Shown: positions 43,896 through 54,600, counted from the first letter of the stretch. The stretch is 64,000 bases of DNA from Shouchella tritolerans (GCF_025770735.1 NZ_JAODPB010000001.1:1-64000), one strand, 5' to 3'. The notes: generated by a model not told the origin, from the sequence alone. Numbers and translations: made by a program.

Positions 43896-44536
43896 TCAGA
43901 CAGCTTTTTTAAGGGATGATCGTTTATATTCAATTGGGCTTACGTAGCCTAGTGTTCCATGAATTCGCAGCTAATTAAACCAGTGAACATTATCACTGAA
44001 TTCAAGTGTAAGATGCTGCCAACGTTTCGTTAATGAGCTGGTTTTTAAACTCGCTGCCACGGTCGGTGAATAGAAGAAAAAGCCCGTGTGACAAGGCCTG
44101 CATCTTTGTTGGGTCCTGTGCTGAAGCCAATAATTTCGCGATTAAAGAGGTCGACAAAGATACATACGTAATGCCATTTGTTTTTGACTTTGACGTATGT
44201 TAAATCACTGACGACTACTTTTTTCGCTTTTGTCTGATGAAACTCGCGTTTCAATTCATTTGCCTGAGCTGACTCATTACAGGAAGTTTTCTGCGGCTTG
44301 AACTGTGCCGCTGTATAGGAAGAAACAAGCCCTTGTTCCTTCATGATACGGCCAATACGTCTCCTAGAAACCGTAAATCCACGCTTGTACAGTTCGACCT
44401 TGATTTTACGCGTGCCGTAGGCACTTCGGTTTTGTTCAAAAATCTCTATGACAGCGCCTGTTACATCGTCTTCTGACTGACGCTCTTTGGCCTCATAGTA
44501 GTACGTACTACGGGAGATTTGCAGGACGCTGCACAT
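43896..44536 (-). pseudogene. IS3-family transposase orfB (frameshifted, internally deleted)
   Basis: The N-terminal half is intact: SRSTYYYEAK, an HTH_21 region with YGTRKIKVELYKRG, then VVSDLTYVKVKNKWHYVCIFVDLFNREIIG containing the first DDE Asp. At about 44065 the reading frame breaks, and the next frame continues with HTDRGSEFKNQLINET (second Asp). The catalytic Glu region is missing. A third fragment resembling RIHGTLGYVSPIEYK ends near 43925, with an in-frame stop before it. Not functional. Confidence 0.85.
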
Positions 44537-44577
44537 TGCTGATACCGAGTATTTGTCTGTGTTTCGTTTAATGACAT

Positions 44578-44862
44578 TTACTTTCGTCCCATGATCAGCG
44601 CGGCTTGCTTTAAAATATCATTCTCCATTCTAAGTTGCTTTAGTTCCTTGCGAAGTTCCAAAAGCTCCTGCTGTTCAGGAGAACGATTGTCTTTCTCTTT
44701 AAAAGAACCAGAGGTTTCGTCCTGGTTGATCCATCGGTCAAGAGAGGACGGAGTCAGATTATATTCATCAATAATCGCTCGTTTCGTTTTTCCATTGTGG
44801 TACAGCTGCACCATTTGCTTTTTAAACTCGGGCGTAAATGTGCGGCGTTCTCGCTTTGTCAT
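44578..44862 (-). CDS. IS3-family transposase orfA
   Basis: A 94-aa HTH protein (KRERRTFTPEFKKQMVQLYH; LTPSSLDRWI) with a leucine-zipper tail (LELRKELKQLRMENDILKQA), typical IS3 OrfA that binds the IS ends. Intact, but its partner orfB is broken, so the element cannot move by itself. Confidence 0.88.
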   Translation of the reverse strand: MTKRERRTFTPEFKKQMVQLYHNGKTKRAIIDEYNLTPSSLDRWINQDETSGSFKEKDNRSPEQQELLELRKELKQLRMENDILKQAALIMGRK

Positions 44863-44892
44863 AGTCGGAGCTGCTCATCTGTTTTAGGTCAA

Positions 44893-45256
44893 GTGTACGT
44901 GACCTTAATTTTTCTGTTCAGATAAGTATAGACGCTCCAATTGGCTTTTATTTAAATGTGTCGTTTTAAACACTCATTCTCTCATTCATTCTTTACTCTT
45001 ACTATCGTATATAATTGATACTGCTATTACTCAATAAGAAAAGCTTTTATTCTTTAGGAGTGGTGTTGCGAAAATAACAAATGAAATATCAAAATATAAC
45101 TCTGACAATATTAAAGATAGATGCACCCAACTTTAAGATTATAATAATCTGAAAAATTGCGACATTAACAGAGTCTCAAACCAGATAATAAGGGTCACCA
45201 CCGAAAGCAAAAATAAAATTGGTTAATAATGAGTAAATTTATGGAGGATATGGAAT
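44893..45256. other. Gene-free AT-rich leader of the deaminase operon
   Basis: 364 nt with no credible ORF between the IS remnant and the deaminase gene. A TATAAT hexamer lies at 45010-45015, but no well-spaced -35 is visible, so the promoter is unassigned. GGAGG at 45243-45247 is the ribosome site of the next gene. Confidence 0.5.
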
Positions 45257-46225
45257 ATGGTATTAAATCAATTTAAAAGTAAAAAAAAGAGAGATTTACA
45301 TGTCCATCTTAATGGTGCAATTCCAACAGAAACCATCATTCAATTAGTGAAAGAACAAAAGATTAAAATACCATCGGAATTTTGCTTGAATACAAATTTA
45401 CAAATTACAAAACCTGTCGAATCTTTAAGGGATTATTTTCTTCCTTGGGAGGTATTAAAATTACTACCGAGAGATTATCAAACGCTTAATACAATGGTAG
45501 AAATGGCATTTTTGAACTTAGCAAGTGATAATATAAATTATGTAGAATTTAGAAATTCACCTTTTTATATTAGTAAGATAAATAATATTCCATTGAAAGA
45601 AGCTATTTCTTGGTTGGTAAGTGTTATATATAAGAATACTTTAAAGTTTAATATCGACGCTAGATTAATACTATCATTAACTAGGCATGAATTAAAAGAT
45701 AGTCAAGCATTTGATTTATTAGAAGCTATAAAAGATGTTAATAAATATAATATTATAGTAGGAGTAGATATGTCTGGCGATGAAGATGTCTCTGTTCCAA
45801 AAGAGATAAAGCATTTTTTTCTTAATGCAAAAGAAGAATACGGTTTAAAAGTAACTATACACGCAGGGGAAACAGGAAATTCAAGTAATATTAACTGGGC
45901 TATAAATGAGTGTAATGCAGATAGAATAGGTCATGGAAGTGGTGCAATCTTCTCTGAATATACTTTGAATTTAATTAAGGAAAAAGATGTATGCTTAGAG
46001 GTATGCTTATACAGTAATTTAATGTCAGGGAACTGCACTGATATTTCTAATCATCCCATTAAGGTATTTATAGAAAGGGATATCCCCTTCGTGCTTTGTA
46101 CAGATAATCCCTCGGTACATGGAAAGCAACTGTCTGAGGAGTATATGTTATTTTTGAATACTTTTAATAGGTTAGATATAATAAATGACATGGAAAGCAG
46201 AACGAAAAAATATTCTTTCATCTAA
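45257..46225 (+). CDS. komA: Adenosine deaminase-like protein (KomA-like)
   Basis: A 322-aa amidohydrolase of the adenosine/AMP deaminase family. Zinc and catalytic motifs are intact: His15-Val-His17 (DLHVHLNGA), HAGETGN with His202, RIGHGSG, and TDNPSVHG with Asp283. In the Kongming anti-phage system KomA deaminates dAMP to dIMP, which a phage kinase raises to dITP as an alarm nucleotide (recalled from literature). First of three tightly packed genes; 12 nt separate it from the next. GGAGG precedes the ATG by 9 nt. A housekeeping deaminase would not be expected in such a cluster. Confidence 0.82.
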   Translation: MVLNQFKSKKKRDLHVHLNGAIPTETIIQLVKEQKIKIPSEFCLNTNLQITKPVESLRDYFLPWEVLKLLPRDYQTLNTMVEMAFLNLASDNINYVEFRNSPFYISKINNIPLKEAISWLVSVIYKNTLKFNIDARLILSLTRHELKDSQAFDLLEAIKDVNKYNIIVGVDMSGDEDVSVPKEIKHFFLNAKEEYGLKVTIHAGETGNSSNINWAINECNADRIGHGSGAIFSEYTLNLIKEKDVCLEVCLYSNLMSGNCTDISNHPIKVFIERDIPFVLCTDNPSVHGKQLSEEYMLFLNTFNRLDIINDMESRTKKYSFI

Positions 46226-46237
46226 GGAGCAATATAA

Positions 46238-46786
46238 ATGAAAATACGCTTTGTTTCAGGTAATCCTTACAAGTTAAAAGAGGCACAACAAATTCTTTCG
46301 GAAATAGGAATCGAAGTTATAGCTGTTGATACTAATATTAACGAAATACAAACTGATGATCAAAAAAAAATAGTTCATGATAAAGTTATACGGGCTTTTA
46401 AACTAGTGGGAAGGCCTCTTTTTATAGAGCACACGGGCCTTTATGTTGATCATTTTGAAGGACTACCTGGAGGTCTTACTCAAGTATTCTGGGATAAGTT
46501 AAAAGCCGATAAATTCTGTGAAATTTTTGGTAATAATACCAATGTAAAGGCATCTGCCAAAACTACTATTGGATTTATTGATGGGAAAAGAATAAGAGTG
46601 TTTGAAGGAGAAATAAAAGATAAAATCTCTTCTCTACCTAAAGGAGATAGAAGTTTTCAGTGGGATTGTGTTTTTATACCAAATGGATACGATAAAACAT
46701 TCGCAGAATTAGGAGAAAAAAAGAATGATATATCAATGAGAAAAGAAGCATTAGTTAAGTTTTCTCAGTTTTTGAGGGAGGGATAA
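46238..46786 (+). CDS. komB: HAM1/ITPase-like protein, probable dITP sensor (KomB-like)
   Basis: A 182-aa protein of the Ham1/RdgB non-canonical purine NTP pyrophosphatase family: FVSGNPYKLKEAQQIL at the start, EHTGLYVD at residues 64-71, FQWDCVFIPNGYDKTFAELG near the end. Family enzymes have EDSGL/EDTGL, where the Asp is catalytic; here it is His65. The protein therefore probably binds rather than destroys an ITP-type nucleotide, as expected of a sensor subunit. It is followed after 2 nt by the SIR2 gene. rdgB-type housekeeping genes normally sit elsewhere (near rph). Confidence 0.8.
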   Translation: MKIRFVSGNPYKLKEAQQILSEIGIEVIAVDTNINEIQTDDQKKIVHDKVIRAFKLVGRPLFIEHTGLYVDHFEGLPGGLTQVFWDKLKADKFCEIFGNNTNVKASAKTTIGFIDGKRIRVFEGEIKDKISSLPKGDRSFQWDCVFIPNGYDKTFAELGEKKNDISMRKEALVKFSQFLREG

Positions 46787-46788
46787 AA

Positions 46789-47625
46789 ATGAATCAAGAT
46801 ATCCGAGATTTGGTAGAAGCAATAAAGAAAAAAGAAATAATTTTATTTGTTGGTGCTGGAATATCTGCAAGTCTTGGACTGCCCACTTTTAGGGACTTAA
46901 TAGACCGTATAGCTGTTATGTTGAAATACGATCCTGAAATATATAATGTTCTAGGAGACGGAGATTATTTAACTTTAGCGGAGTATTATAAAATAAAAAA
47001 AGGGTCAATAGGTGAGCTAAGAAGTTGGATGGATACGAGCTGGCACAATATTAATATTAGGATCGAGGAATCTAGAATACACAATCTCATAGTTAACTTG
47101 GACTTTCCGATTATCTATACAACAAATTATGATAGGTGGATAGAGAAATCTTACGATTACCATGGTAAAAACTATACTAAGATCAAAAATGTTGAGGATC
47201 TTAAAGATATAGTTAATGGAAAAACTCAAATCGTCAAATTTCACGGGGACTTTGATAATGATAATTCGATTGTATTAACTGAAACTAGTTATTTTGATAG
47301 GCTTAGTTTTGAGAGCCCTTTAGATATTAAACTTAGATCGGACACTCTTGGAAAAGGCGTTTTGTTTATAGGATATAGTCTAGATGATATCAATATCAAA
47401 TATTTACTTTATAGGTTAACAAAACTATGGGAAATGTCTTCGCGAAGTGACCTGAGACCAAAGTCATTTGTATTTTTACCTCGGCCTAACCAGATCAAAA
47501 AGGAAATTATGGAAAGTAGAGGATTGAAAGTTATTAATTCCGAAATTGACGATTTGGGTGAAGCTACTGAAGAGTTTCTAGAAGCATTATTAAATGAAGT
47601 ATCTCAGCAAATATATACAAAATAA
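46789..47625 (+). CDS. komC: SIR2-like NADase effector (KomC-like)
   Basis: A 278-aa SIR2-fold protein: GAGIS at residues 22-26 (NAD-binding loop), YTTNYD at 110-115, KFHGD with His152, and FIGYSLDD. This SIR2-like subgroup occurs in defence systems (Thoeris, DSR, AVAST-associated, Kongming) as NAD-depleting effectors rather than deacetylases; the four-Cys zinc module of true sirtuins is absent. With KomB it would form the nucleotide-gated effector. Third gene of the operon; ends at 47625 with no clear terminator. Confidence 0.82.
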   Translation: MNQDIRDLVEAIKKKEIILFVGAGISASLGLPTFRDLIDRIAVMLKYDPEIYNVLGDGDYLTLAEYYKIKKGSIGELRSWMDTSWHNINIRIEESRIHNLIVNLDFPIIYTTNYDRWIEKSYDYHGKNYTKIKNVEDLKDIVNGKTQIVKFHGDFDNDNSIVLTETSYFDRLSFESPLDIKLRSDTLGKGVLFIGYSLDDINIKYLLYRLTKLWEMSSRSDLRPKSFVFLPRPNQIKKEIMESRGLKVINSEIDDLGEATEEFLEALLNEVSQQIYTK

Positions 47626-48102
47626 AAGGTACTCTTTTGAAGCTGTGTCATTTATTAAAAACTTGTTATATTTTTCTTTTGTTTTACGTCTAACTCTTTA
47701 TTATTTGTTATATATGAGTTTGCAGATCGCTCTAACTAAAGCTAATGTGACAATAGATAGTGAATTTTTGATAGATCAAATTGGGTGACAAGAACTTTTA
47801 ATTGACGTTTGTTCTCTAAAATCCTCTTTACGAACTAGAGTTTGTAAATATCTGTATTAAAATCAATCATAGGGAAGTCTTCTTTTTCAGTGAATGTTGG
47901 GGTATTAGATTAAAACCGCTTCCTTTTTTCGTATTCATTACACTGAAAATTTTTACATTTTCTGGTGATTATAGTTTTCCTTTCAAGCAGTAAAGATTTT
48001 TGCTTTACTACTTATAAATAAACTTTAGCAAGCAAAGTAATGGAATTATAGAGGGAATTACAAGGATATAATAAAACGATTGTTTGACCAAACTTTTCAA
48101 AA
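47626..48102. other. AT-rich intergenic stretch, no assignable gene
   Basis: About 480 nt between the SIR2 gene and the restriction operon. A 64-codon ORF (47594-47788) overlaps the SIR2 3' end but has no ribosome site and low-complexity hydrophobic content. No RNA gene is recognised. Confidence 0.5.
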
Positions 48103-48142
48103 AATATCTTTGTGTAATTCATGAAAATTACACAAAGATATT
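48103..48142. repeat. 17-bp perfect inverted repeat upstream of the type I RM operon
   Basis: AATATCTTTGTGTAATT (48103-48119) and its exact reverse complement (48126-48142) around the 6-nt centre CATGAA. It abuts and overlaps by 2 nt the -35 hexamer of the next promoter, the position of an operator. Confidence 0.85.
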
Positions 48143-48169
48143 GACTGCACAAGTTTTAAGTGATATGAT
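48141..48169 (+). promoter_or_regulatory. Promoter of the hsdS'-hsdM-hsdS-hsdR operon
   Basis: TTGACT at 48141-48146 and TATGAT at 48164-48169, 17-nt spacer. A second dyad, AAGTGA..TCACTT, sits symmetrically around the -10. With the larger repeat upstream this implies protein-controlled transcription. Confidence 0.75.
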
Positions 48170-48221
48170 TCACTTGTAATTAAGTAATTTCAAAGAAATA
48201 CTTTATTTATGAGGGTGGGAT

Positions 48222-48791
48222 ATGAAACTTGAAGATATTGTAACGGTTAAAATAGGAAGAAACCTTTCTAGAGGCAATGTTAAAAATGATCATACATTAG
48301 TTGCTTATACATATGAGGATTTAAAGAATGATTTAGATGGCTCATTTCTAGACTTGCAAGCTAGGTTTGATGTTGGACATTTAAATCATAAAGAAAGCTA
48401 TTTGAGCAATGTCGGGGACGTTATTTTCAGCTTTGTTAGTTCCAAAGCTGGGATAGTGAGTGATTTAAACCAAGGCAAGATAATCAATCAAAATTTTGCG
48501 AAACTCGTAATCGAACATGATGAATTGGATCGTAGTTATTTATGTTATGCGTTGAATGAATCGTATGCAATGAAAAGGCAAATGGCAATTTTGATGCAAG
48601 GAAGTACTGTGCCAAAATTAACTCCAGCGATTTTAAAAGAGTTGGAAATCCAGTTGCCAAGTATTGAAAAACAACGGATAATTGGAAAAGCTTATTTCTG
48701 TTTAAGAAAGCGTCAAGCTTTGGCGAAAAAGCAAGCAGAACTGGAAGAGCAACTTTATTTAAAGGTATTAAAACAATTAGACCAACAATAG
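48222..48791 (+). CDS. Half-size HsdS-like (single target-recognition domain) protein
   Basis: A 189-aa protein with one TRD-like domain (LEDIVTVKIGRNLSRGN at the start; YLSNVGDVIFSFVSSKAGIV; MQGSTVPKLTPAILKELEIQLPS) followed by a coiled-coil spacer (IEKQRIIGKAYFCLRKRQALAKKQAELEE). HsdS proteins normally have two TRDs (~400 aa), and a full hsdS lies 1.6 kb downstream. Small S-like proteins heading type I operons occur in Firmicutes; their role is not clear to me. It could be an alternative dimerising specificity subunit or a regulator acting at the upstream dyads. 20 nt before hsdM. Confidence 0.75.
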   Translation: MKLEDIVTVKIGRNLSRGNVKNDHTLVAYTYEDLKNDLDGSFLDLQARFDVGHLNHKESYLSNVGDVIFSFVSSKAGIVSDLNQGKIINQNFAKLVIEHDELDRSYLCYALNESYAMKRQMAILMQGSTVPKLTPAILKELEIQLPSIEKQRIIGKAYFCLRKRQALAKKQAELEEQLYLKVLKQLDQQ

Positions 48792-48811
48792 AAAAAGTGA
48801 GGAACACAACC

Positions 48812-50404
48812 ATGGCTGAATTATATTCAAAATTATATAGCTCCGCAGACAACTTGCGAAGTAAAATGGATGCATCAGAATATAAAAACTATTTACTAGG
48901 ATTAATTTTTTACAAATACTTGTCCGATAAATTATTAGAAAAAGTAGTTGAAATAGCGGGTGAATCGTTAGAAGAATACAACACACAAGACAAACAAACT
49001 CAATTGTATATGGAATCATTGGCAGATGAAGAGATAAAAAATGACTTGATTGAAACGTTAGTCGATACATTGGGCTATGATATTGAACCAAAGTATTTAT
49101 TCAGTGTATTAGCCAACCAAGCGAAACAAAATACGTTTCAGCTGAATGACTTGAATAAGGCATTTATCGATTTGTCTACGAAGTATGATCAATTTAATGG
49201 GTTGTTTGATGATGTAGATTTGACATCAAAAAAACTGGGATCAGATGATCAACAGCGAAACATTACCATTACAGAAGTACTGAAGAAACTAAATGATGTC
49301 AATGTAATCGGTCATGATGGAGATGTGATTGGGGATGCCTATGAGTACTTAATTGGCCAATTTGCCTCAGAGGCTGGTAAGAAAGCGGGAGAATTTTACA
49401 CCCCTCATCAAGTATCTAACATGATGGCTCGAATTGCCGCGATTGGTCAAGAAGGCAAAAAATTGTTTAGCGTATTTGACCCAACGATGGGATCTGGTTC
49501 TTTAATGTTGAATATTCGAAACTATATTAATTATCCAGATAGCGTAAAATATCATGGGCAAGAACTAAACACAACAACTTTTAATCTAGCGAAGATGAAC
49601 TTGATCTTGCATGGTGTTAATAAAGAAGATATGCGGTTACGCAATGGGGATACATTAAATAAAGATTGGCCGACAGATGAGCCTTATACTTTTGATGCTG
49701 TCCTTATGAATCCTCCATACTCTGCAAAATGGTCTGCAGATACTACATTCTTAGATGATTCTCGTTTCAATCGTTACGGAAAGTTAGCGCCGAAATCAAA
49801 AGCAGACTTTGCTTTTCTTTTACATGGGTTCTACCATTTGAAAGATTCGGGAACGATGGCCATCGTCTTACCGCATGGAGTACTGTTCCGTGGAGCTGCA
49901 GAAGGTGTGATTCGCAAGAAATTATTAGAAGATGGCAGCATTGATGCCGTGATTGGCATGCCAGCAAACTTATTCTTTGGCACATCAATCCCAACAACAG
50001 TCATCATCTTGAAGAAAAATCGTAGCACTCGTGATGTGTTATTTATTGATGCAAGTAAGGAGTTTGTGAAAGGAAAAAACCAAAATAAACTTTCCAAAGA
50101 AAACATTGATAAGATTGTCGAAACGTATAAGAAGCGAGAAGATGTGGAGAAATATGCCCACGTTGCAACATTCGATGAAATCAAAGAGAATGATTTTAAC
50201 TTGAACATTCCTCGATACGTAGATACCTTTGAAGAAGAAGAACCTGTGGATATGGCTGCGATTGGCTCAAAAATCAAAGATATTCGTAAAGAAAAAGCAG
50301 AACTAGAATCTAGTCTATATGACATGATTTCTTCGCTACAATATGATGAAGAAAACGCAGAATGGATTAAGGGTGCGTTAGAGGTGTTTAATCGTGGAAA
50401 ATAA
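48812..50404 (+). CDS. hsdM: Type I restriction-modification methyltransferase HsdM
   Basis: A 530-aa N6-adenine methyltransferase subunit. The N-terminal HsdM domain begins [18 protein letters not shown] and catalytic motifs are [14 protein letters not shown] and [21 protein letters not shown] precedes the SAM motif. ATG 48812 follows GTGAGGAACACAACC; an in-frame GTG lies at 48797. It overlaps hsdS by 11 nt. Confidence 0.96.
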   Translation: MAELYSKLYSSADNLRSKMDASEYKNYLLGLIFYKYLSDKLLEKVVEIAGESLEEYNTQDKQTQLYMESLADEEIKNDLIETLVDTLGYDIEPKYLFSVLANQAKQNTFQLNDLNKAFIDLSTKYDQFNGLFDDVDLTSKKLGSDDQQRNITITEVLKKLNDVNVIGHDGDVIGDAYEYLIGQFASEAGKKAGEFYTPHQVSNMMARIAAIGQEGKKLFSVFDPTMGSGSLMLNIRNYINYPDSVKYHGQELNTTTFNLAKMNLILHGVNKEDMRLRNGDTLNKDWPTDEPYTFDAVLMNPPYSAKWSADTTFLDDSRFNRYGKLAPKSKADFAFLLHGFYHLKDSGTMAIVLPHGVLFRGAAEGVIRKKLLEDGSIDAVIGMPANLFFGTSIPTTVIILKKNRSTRDVLFIDASKEFVKGKNQNKLSKENIDKIVETYKKREDVEKYAHVATFDEIKENDFNLNIPRYVDTFEEEEPVDMAAIGSKIKDIRKEKAELESSLYDMISSLQYDEENAEWIKGALEVFNRGK

Positions 50405-51608
50405 ATATACCCCCGCAATACGATTTTCAGGGTTTAATGAAGATTGGGAAGAACGTATGTTAGGGGATGTCTTAAAAGAACACAACGAATTAATCAAAGG
50501 GGATATATATCCAATTGCTACGTCATCTAGAAAAGGATTGTTTTTACAAACGGAATATTTTGAGGGAGGAAGAAGTGGAATAGATGAAACATTGACTTTC
50601 CATATTGTTCCAGAAAACTATATTACTTACCGCCATATGTCTGATGATTCAACTTTCCATTTTAATAAAAACACTATGGGAACTCCCGTTCTTGTAAGTA
50701 AAGAGTATCCTGTATTTACAACTAATGAAAAAGCAAATGATGAGTTTATTTTAAGGAATCTAAACTATTCAGCTGCCTTTTCTAATTTTTCTCATATGCA
50801 AAAAAAAGGTGGTACCAGAGTTCGTTTGTATTATAACGTTCTACAAACTTATAAGCTATTGCTTCCGACAGTCGAAGAACAAACGGAAATTGGAGATTTC
50901 TTCAAACAACTAGACGACACGATCGCTCTTCATCAGCAAGAACTAACCACCCTCAAACAAACAAAACAGGGATTCTTTCAAAAAATGTTTCCAAAAGAAG
51001 GGGAGTCTATGCCGGAGGTTCGGTTCCCGGGATTTACTGGAGAGTGGGAAGAGTGTAAAGTCAAAGATTTCTCAGAAGAGACTTTTGGAGGTGGAACTCC
51101 AAAGACTTCAATTAAGGAATATTGGAATGGTGAAATACCGTGGATTCAAAGTTCTGATTTAGAGGAGCATCAAGTTTCAAGTGTTTTTGCAAAGAAAAAA
51201 ATAACTGAAAAGGGTTTGCAAAATTCGGCAACTAAATTGATTCCTAAAAATTCAATAGCTATAGTGACAAGAGTTGGGGTTGGAAAAATTGCATTAATAC
51301 AATTTGAATATGCAACAAGTCAAGATTTTCTTTCATTAAGTAACCTTAAAGTAAATGAGTGGTTTGGAGTTTATTCGTTATATAACCAATTACAAAAAGA
51401 GTTACATAATGTCCAAGGAACCTCTATAAAAGGAATAACGAAAAATGAACTTCTAGAAAAGAAAATCAATATTCCAACTGATTTAAAAGAACAAACTAAA
51501 ATAGGTAATTTTTTTAAAAAACTAGATATTACTATCACTCTTCATCAACGTGAATTAGATGCCTTAAAACAAACAAAAAAAGCATTCCTACAAAAGATGT
51601 TTGTCTAA
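50394..51608 (+). CDS. hsdS: Type I restriction-modification specificity subunit HsdS
   Basis: A 404-aa two-TRD specificity protein. TRD1 is residues ~15-160; a central helical repeat ([20 protein letters not shown]) ends with FFQKMFP; TRD2 (~215-360) includes [13 protein letters not shown]; a second helical repeat ([19 protein letters not shown]) closes it. The two halves form the pseudo-symmetric bipartite recognition protein. GTG start inside hsdM. The repeats are similar enough to permit TRD exchange. Confidence 0.95.
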   Translation: MENKYTPAIRFSGFNEDWEERMLGDVLKEHNELIKGDIYPIATSSRKGLFLQTEYFEGGRSGIDETLTFHIVPENYITYRHMSDDSTFHFNKNTMGTPVLVSKEYPVFTTNEKANDEFILRNLNYSAAFSNFSHMQKKGGTRVRLYYNVLQTYKLLLPTVEEQTEIGDFFKQLDDTIALHQQELTTLKQTKQGFFQKMFPKEGESMPEVRFPGFTGEWEECKVKDFSEETFGGGTPKTSIKEYWNGEIPWIQSSDLEEHQVSSVFAKKKITEKGLQNSATKLIPKNSIAIVTRVGVGKIALIQFEYATSQDFLSLSNLKVNEWFGVYSLYNQLQKELHNVQGTSIKGITKNELLEKKINIPTDLKEQTKIGNFFKKLDITITLHQRELDALKQTKKAFLQKMFV

Positions 51609-51630
51609 GCCGAATAGAGGAGAGAGAATC

Positions 51631-54600
51631 ATGACAAAGATACCGCATAAAGATGAAGCTCAAGTAGAACGTCGCCTGATCGAAGTGTTAGGTGAAGGGC
51701 ATAATCAGTGGAATTATCGTCCTGATTTAAAATCTGAAGAAGATCTATGGAAGAACTTGCGTCAAAAGATTACGCAAAATAACTTGTCGGAAATTGGGGA
51801 ACATCCAATTACTGATAAGGAATTTGACACGATAAAGACAGAGTTATTATCGAAAACACAGACCCCCTTTGATGCTGCTAAATGGCTCAAAGGGGAAAAT
51901 GGAATTGCTCGGATTACGATTGAACGTGAAGATGTCTCTTTAGGTTCGATGTCTTTAGTGCTGTATTCTAACCAAGATATAGGTGGCGGAATCTCTACAT
52001 ATGAAGTTGTTCATCAGATTGCGAAACAAAAAGCAAACCTTGATGGTCGTGATCGCAGATTTGACGTGACACTTTTAATTAATGGATTGCCAATTGTTCA
52101 AATTGAATTGAAGCAGGTCAGTGCCAAGGACGGCGTATTCCAAGCCTATAATCAAATCAAAAAATACGCCGAAGAAGGGATGTTTAGAAATAATATCTTT
52201 TCTACTCTTCAGTTATTTGTTGTCTCTAACGAACAAACGACTCGCTATTTTGCCAATGCGATGCCAAAAGATATGCATAAGAAATTTGTCTTTAGCTGGC
52301 GGACAACGGACAATCGAAAAGTAGAAAATCTCTATGAATTTGTTAAACAAGTCTTAAATATTCCAGATGCCCATCGATTGATTGCTGATTATACAATTGT
52401 AAGTGAGGACCAAGATAATAAAGCTGTAATAGTACTAAAACCGTATCAAATTCATGCAATTCAGGCTTTGTTTTCATCTGCCATGAAACATCAATCCGGA
52501 TATGTTTGGCATGCGACTGGGTCAGGAAAAACGTTGACAAGTTTTGTTTCAACAAAGTTATTAGCTCGCAAAATAGGTGTAGACCGTACTATTATGCTAA
52601 TTGACCGAAAAGACTTGGATAATCAAACTACGACAGAATTCACAAAATTTGCTTCCGAGTTTAATACCGGTATTTCTTCTGGTGATGCAAAATCGAATAG
52701 TTTGATTGTGGGAACTGGAAGTGCGAAGGAGTTAAGTGATACTTTACTTTCTGATGCCAATTCCAATACAGTGATTATTACTACTCGTCAAAAATTAGAA
52801 GCTGCCTTGCGTTATGCTCAAAGGCAGGAGGAGCAAAAAGGCACTCAGCGTTTTAAAAAACTACTAGGGCAACATATTGTCTTTGTCGTGGATGAATGCC
52901 ATCGTGCGTTAAGTGGAGAAGGGATGCAAGTCATCAAGGAATTCTTTCCAAATTCAACTTGGTTCGGATTTACAGGTACACCGATATTTAACGAAAATAA
53001 AAAACAGGCTAAAGGTCAATTAGCTCGTACCACTCGTGATCAATATGGAGAAGTTTTGCACACTTATACCATTAAAAATGCACTAGATGATGGTGCTGTT
53101 TTAGGGTTTCAAGTAGAGCACGAAGACACGATTGACCAAACATCATTAAATAACTACATTTTTAATCAACTGCGCCAAGTTGAAAAATATGCCAATTTAA
53201 CTGCAGATGAAATTAATAACATCATTGATCAAATGGATGGAATAGAAAAGGAAACATATCTTGAACCATTTTCGTTTGAAAGTGACGATCATATTCAAAA
53301 AGTTATTCATAAGATTTTCAGGCCGGATAATGCCTATACTAAATTTGATTTCCAAAACGGCCGCCCGCAAAAGTCTGCTATTTTAACAACAAGTTCCATT
53401 CATATGGCGAAACGCTACTATCGGGCAATCAAGGAAATGACGAAAGATCCAGAATGGTTGACGAAAGAATTTGCTGGACATCCAATTCGAACCGGACGTA
53501 CAATTGAAGATCCCGATTTTCCACGAATTGCGATCACCTATTCGATTCAAGAAAACGAAGACAATTCGAAACAAATTCAAGATGAAATGAAAGAGATTAT
53601 TAAGGAATATAACGATTATTATCACACTGCTTGGTCGATAGAAGATATTGAACGATATAATGGTGATATTAACAATCGTTTAGCTCGTAAGAAAGCAGAG
53701 TTCAAAGAATTTGGCAAACAAATTGATCTTGTCATTGTTGTCGATCGGTTATTGACTGGTTTTGATGCACCAACGATTCAAACGTTATTTGTCGATCGAA
53801 ATTTAAGTTATGCTAATTTGATTCAAGCTTTTTCTCGAACCAATCGTACTTATCCAGGAAAGACAAAAGGATTAATTGTGACATTCCGGAAACCTTCAAC
53901 AATGGAGCAAAATGTAAAGAATGCGACAAAATTATATTCACAAGCACAAGAGGAATCTAGTCTTGTTTATCCAACTTATGATGAATCGAAGAAACGTTTT
54001 AAAAAGGCTCACAAAGCACTAACAACGTTAGTTCCAAGTCCAACCGATATTGATGAAAACGCATCTCTTGAAACCCGAATTGAGTTCGTGAAAGCATTTC
54101 AAGAGCTAAACAATTCATACGAAGCTATAGTTACATATGATGACTACAACGATGATATGGAGAAATCAAAAGCACTTCAAGAACAGGTGAAAACCTTAGA
54201 AGAATATATTGGTATATATAACACGGTTAAGGGTTCGCTTGAAGATGAAGGAAACCAAGATGGTCCGGAACCAGATTTCTCAGACATTGAATTCTATGGA
54301 GAAAATGCAGTTAAGATCTATGATATTGACTCAACCTATATTGACCGACTATTAGAAACATACTCTGCCAACAATCAGAACATCCGTGATGAGATCGAGA
54401 ATGCCCTTCAAAAACTGAAGAAGTCAGAAATAGTGAAAGACGTTTACGGTTCGATGTTAAATGCCATTGATAGGAAAGAAATAGATCCAGAAGAAGATAT
54501 CCTTGCTGTAAAACGAAGCTTCTTCACTAAAGCACGTGACAAAGCGATTAATGAATTTGCAAATACTTGGTTTGTGGAAGAAGATGAGCTCCATTTATCA

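Larger units (their letters stand above)
43885..44892 (-). mobile_element. Degenerate IS3-family insertion sequence
   Basis: About 1.0 kb with orfA and orfB on the minus strand. Imperfect terminal inverted repeats can be aligned: TTGACCTAAAACAG (from 44892 inward) and TCAACACTAAATCAGA (43885-43900). Intact IS3 elements are ~1.2-1.3 kb. The shortfall matches a deletion in the orfB catalytic domain. Exact ends and target duplication are uncertain. Confidence 0.75.

Noticed and set aside
47594-47788. 64-codon ORF overlapping the end of the SIR2 gene
   Set aside because: No ribosome site, low-complexity hydrophobic content, and out-of-frame overlap; could be real but I see no positive support.
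47626-48221. CRISPR array or tandem repeats in the gap before the RM operon
   Set aside because: Only inverted repeats are seen; no regularly spaced direct repeats anywhere in the window.
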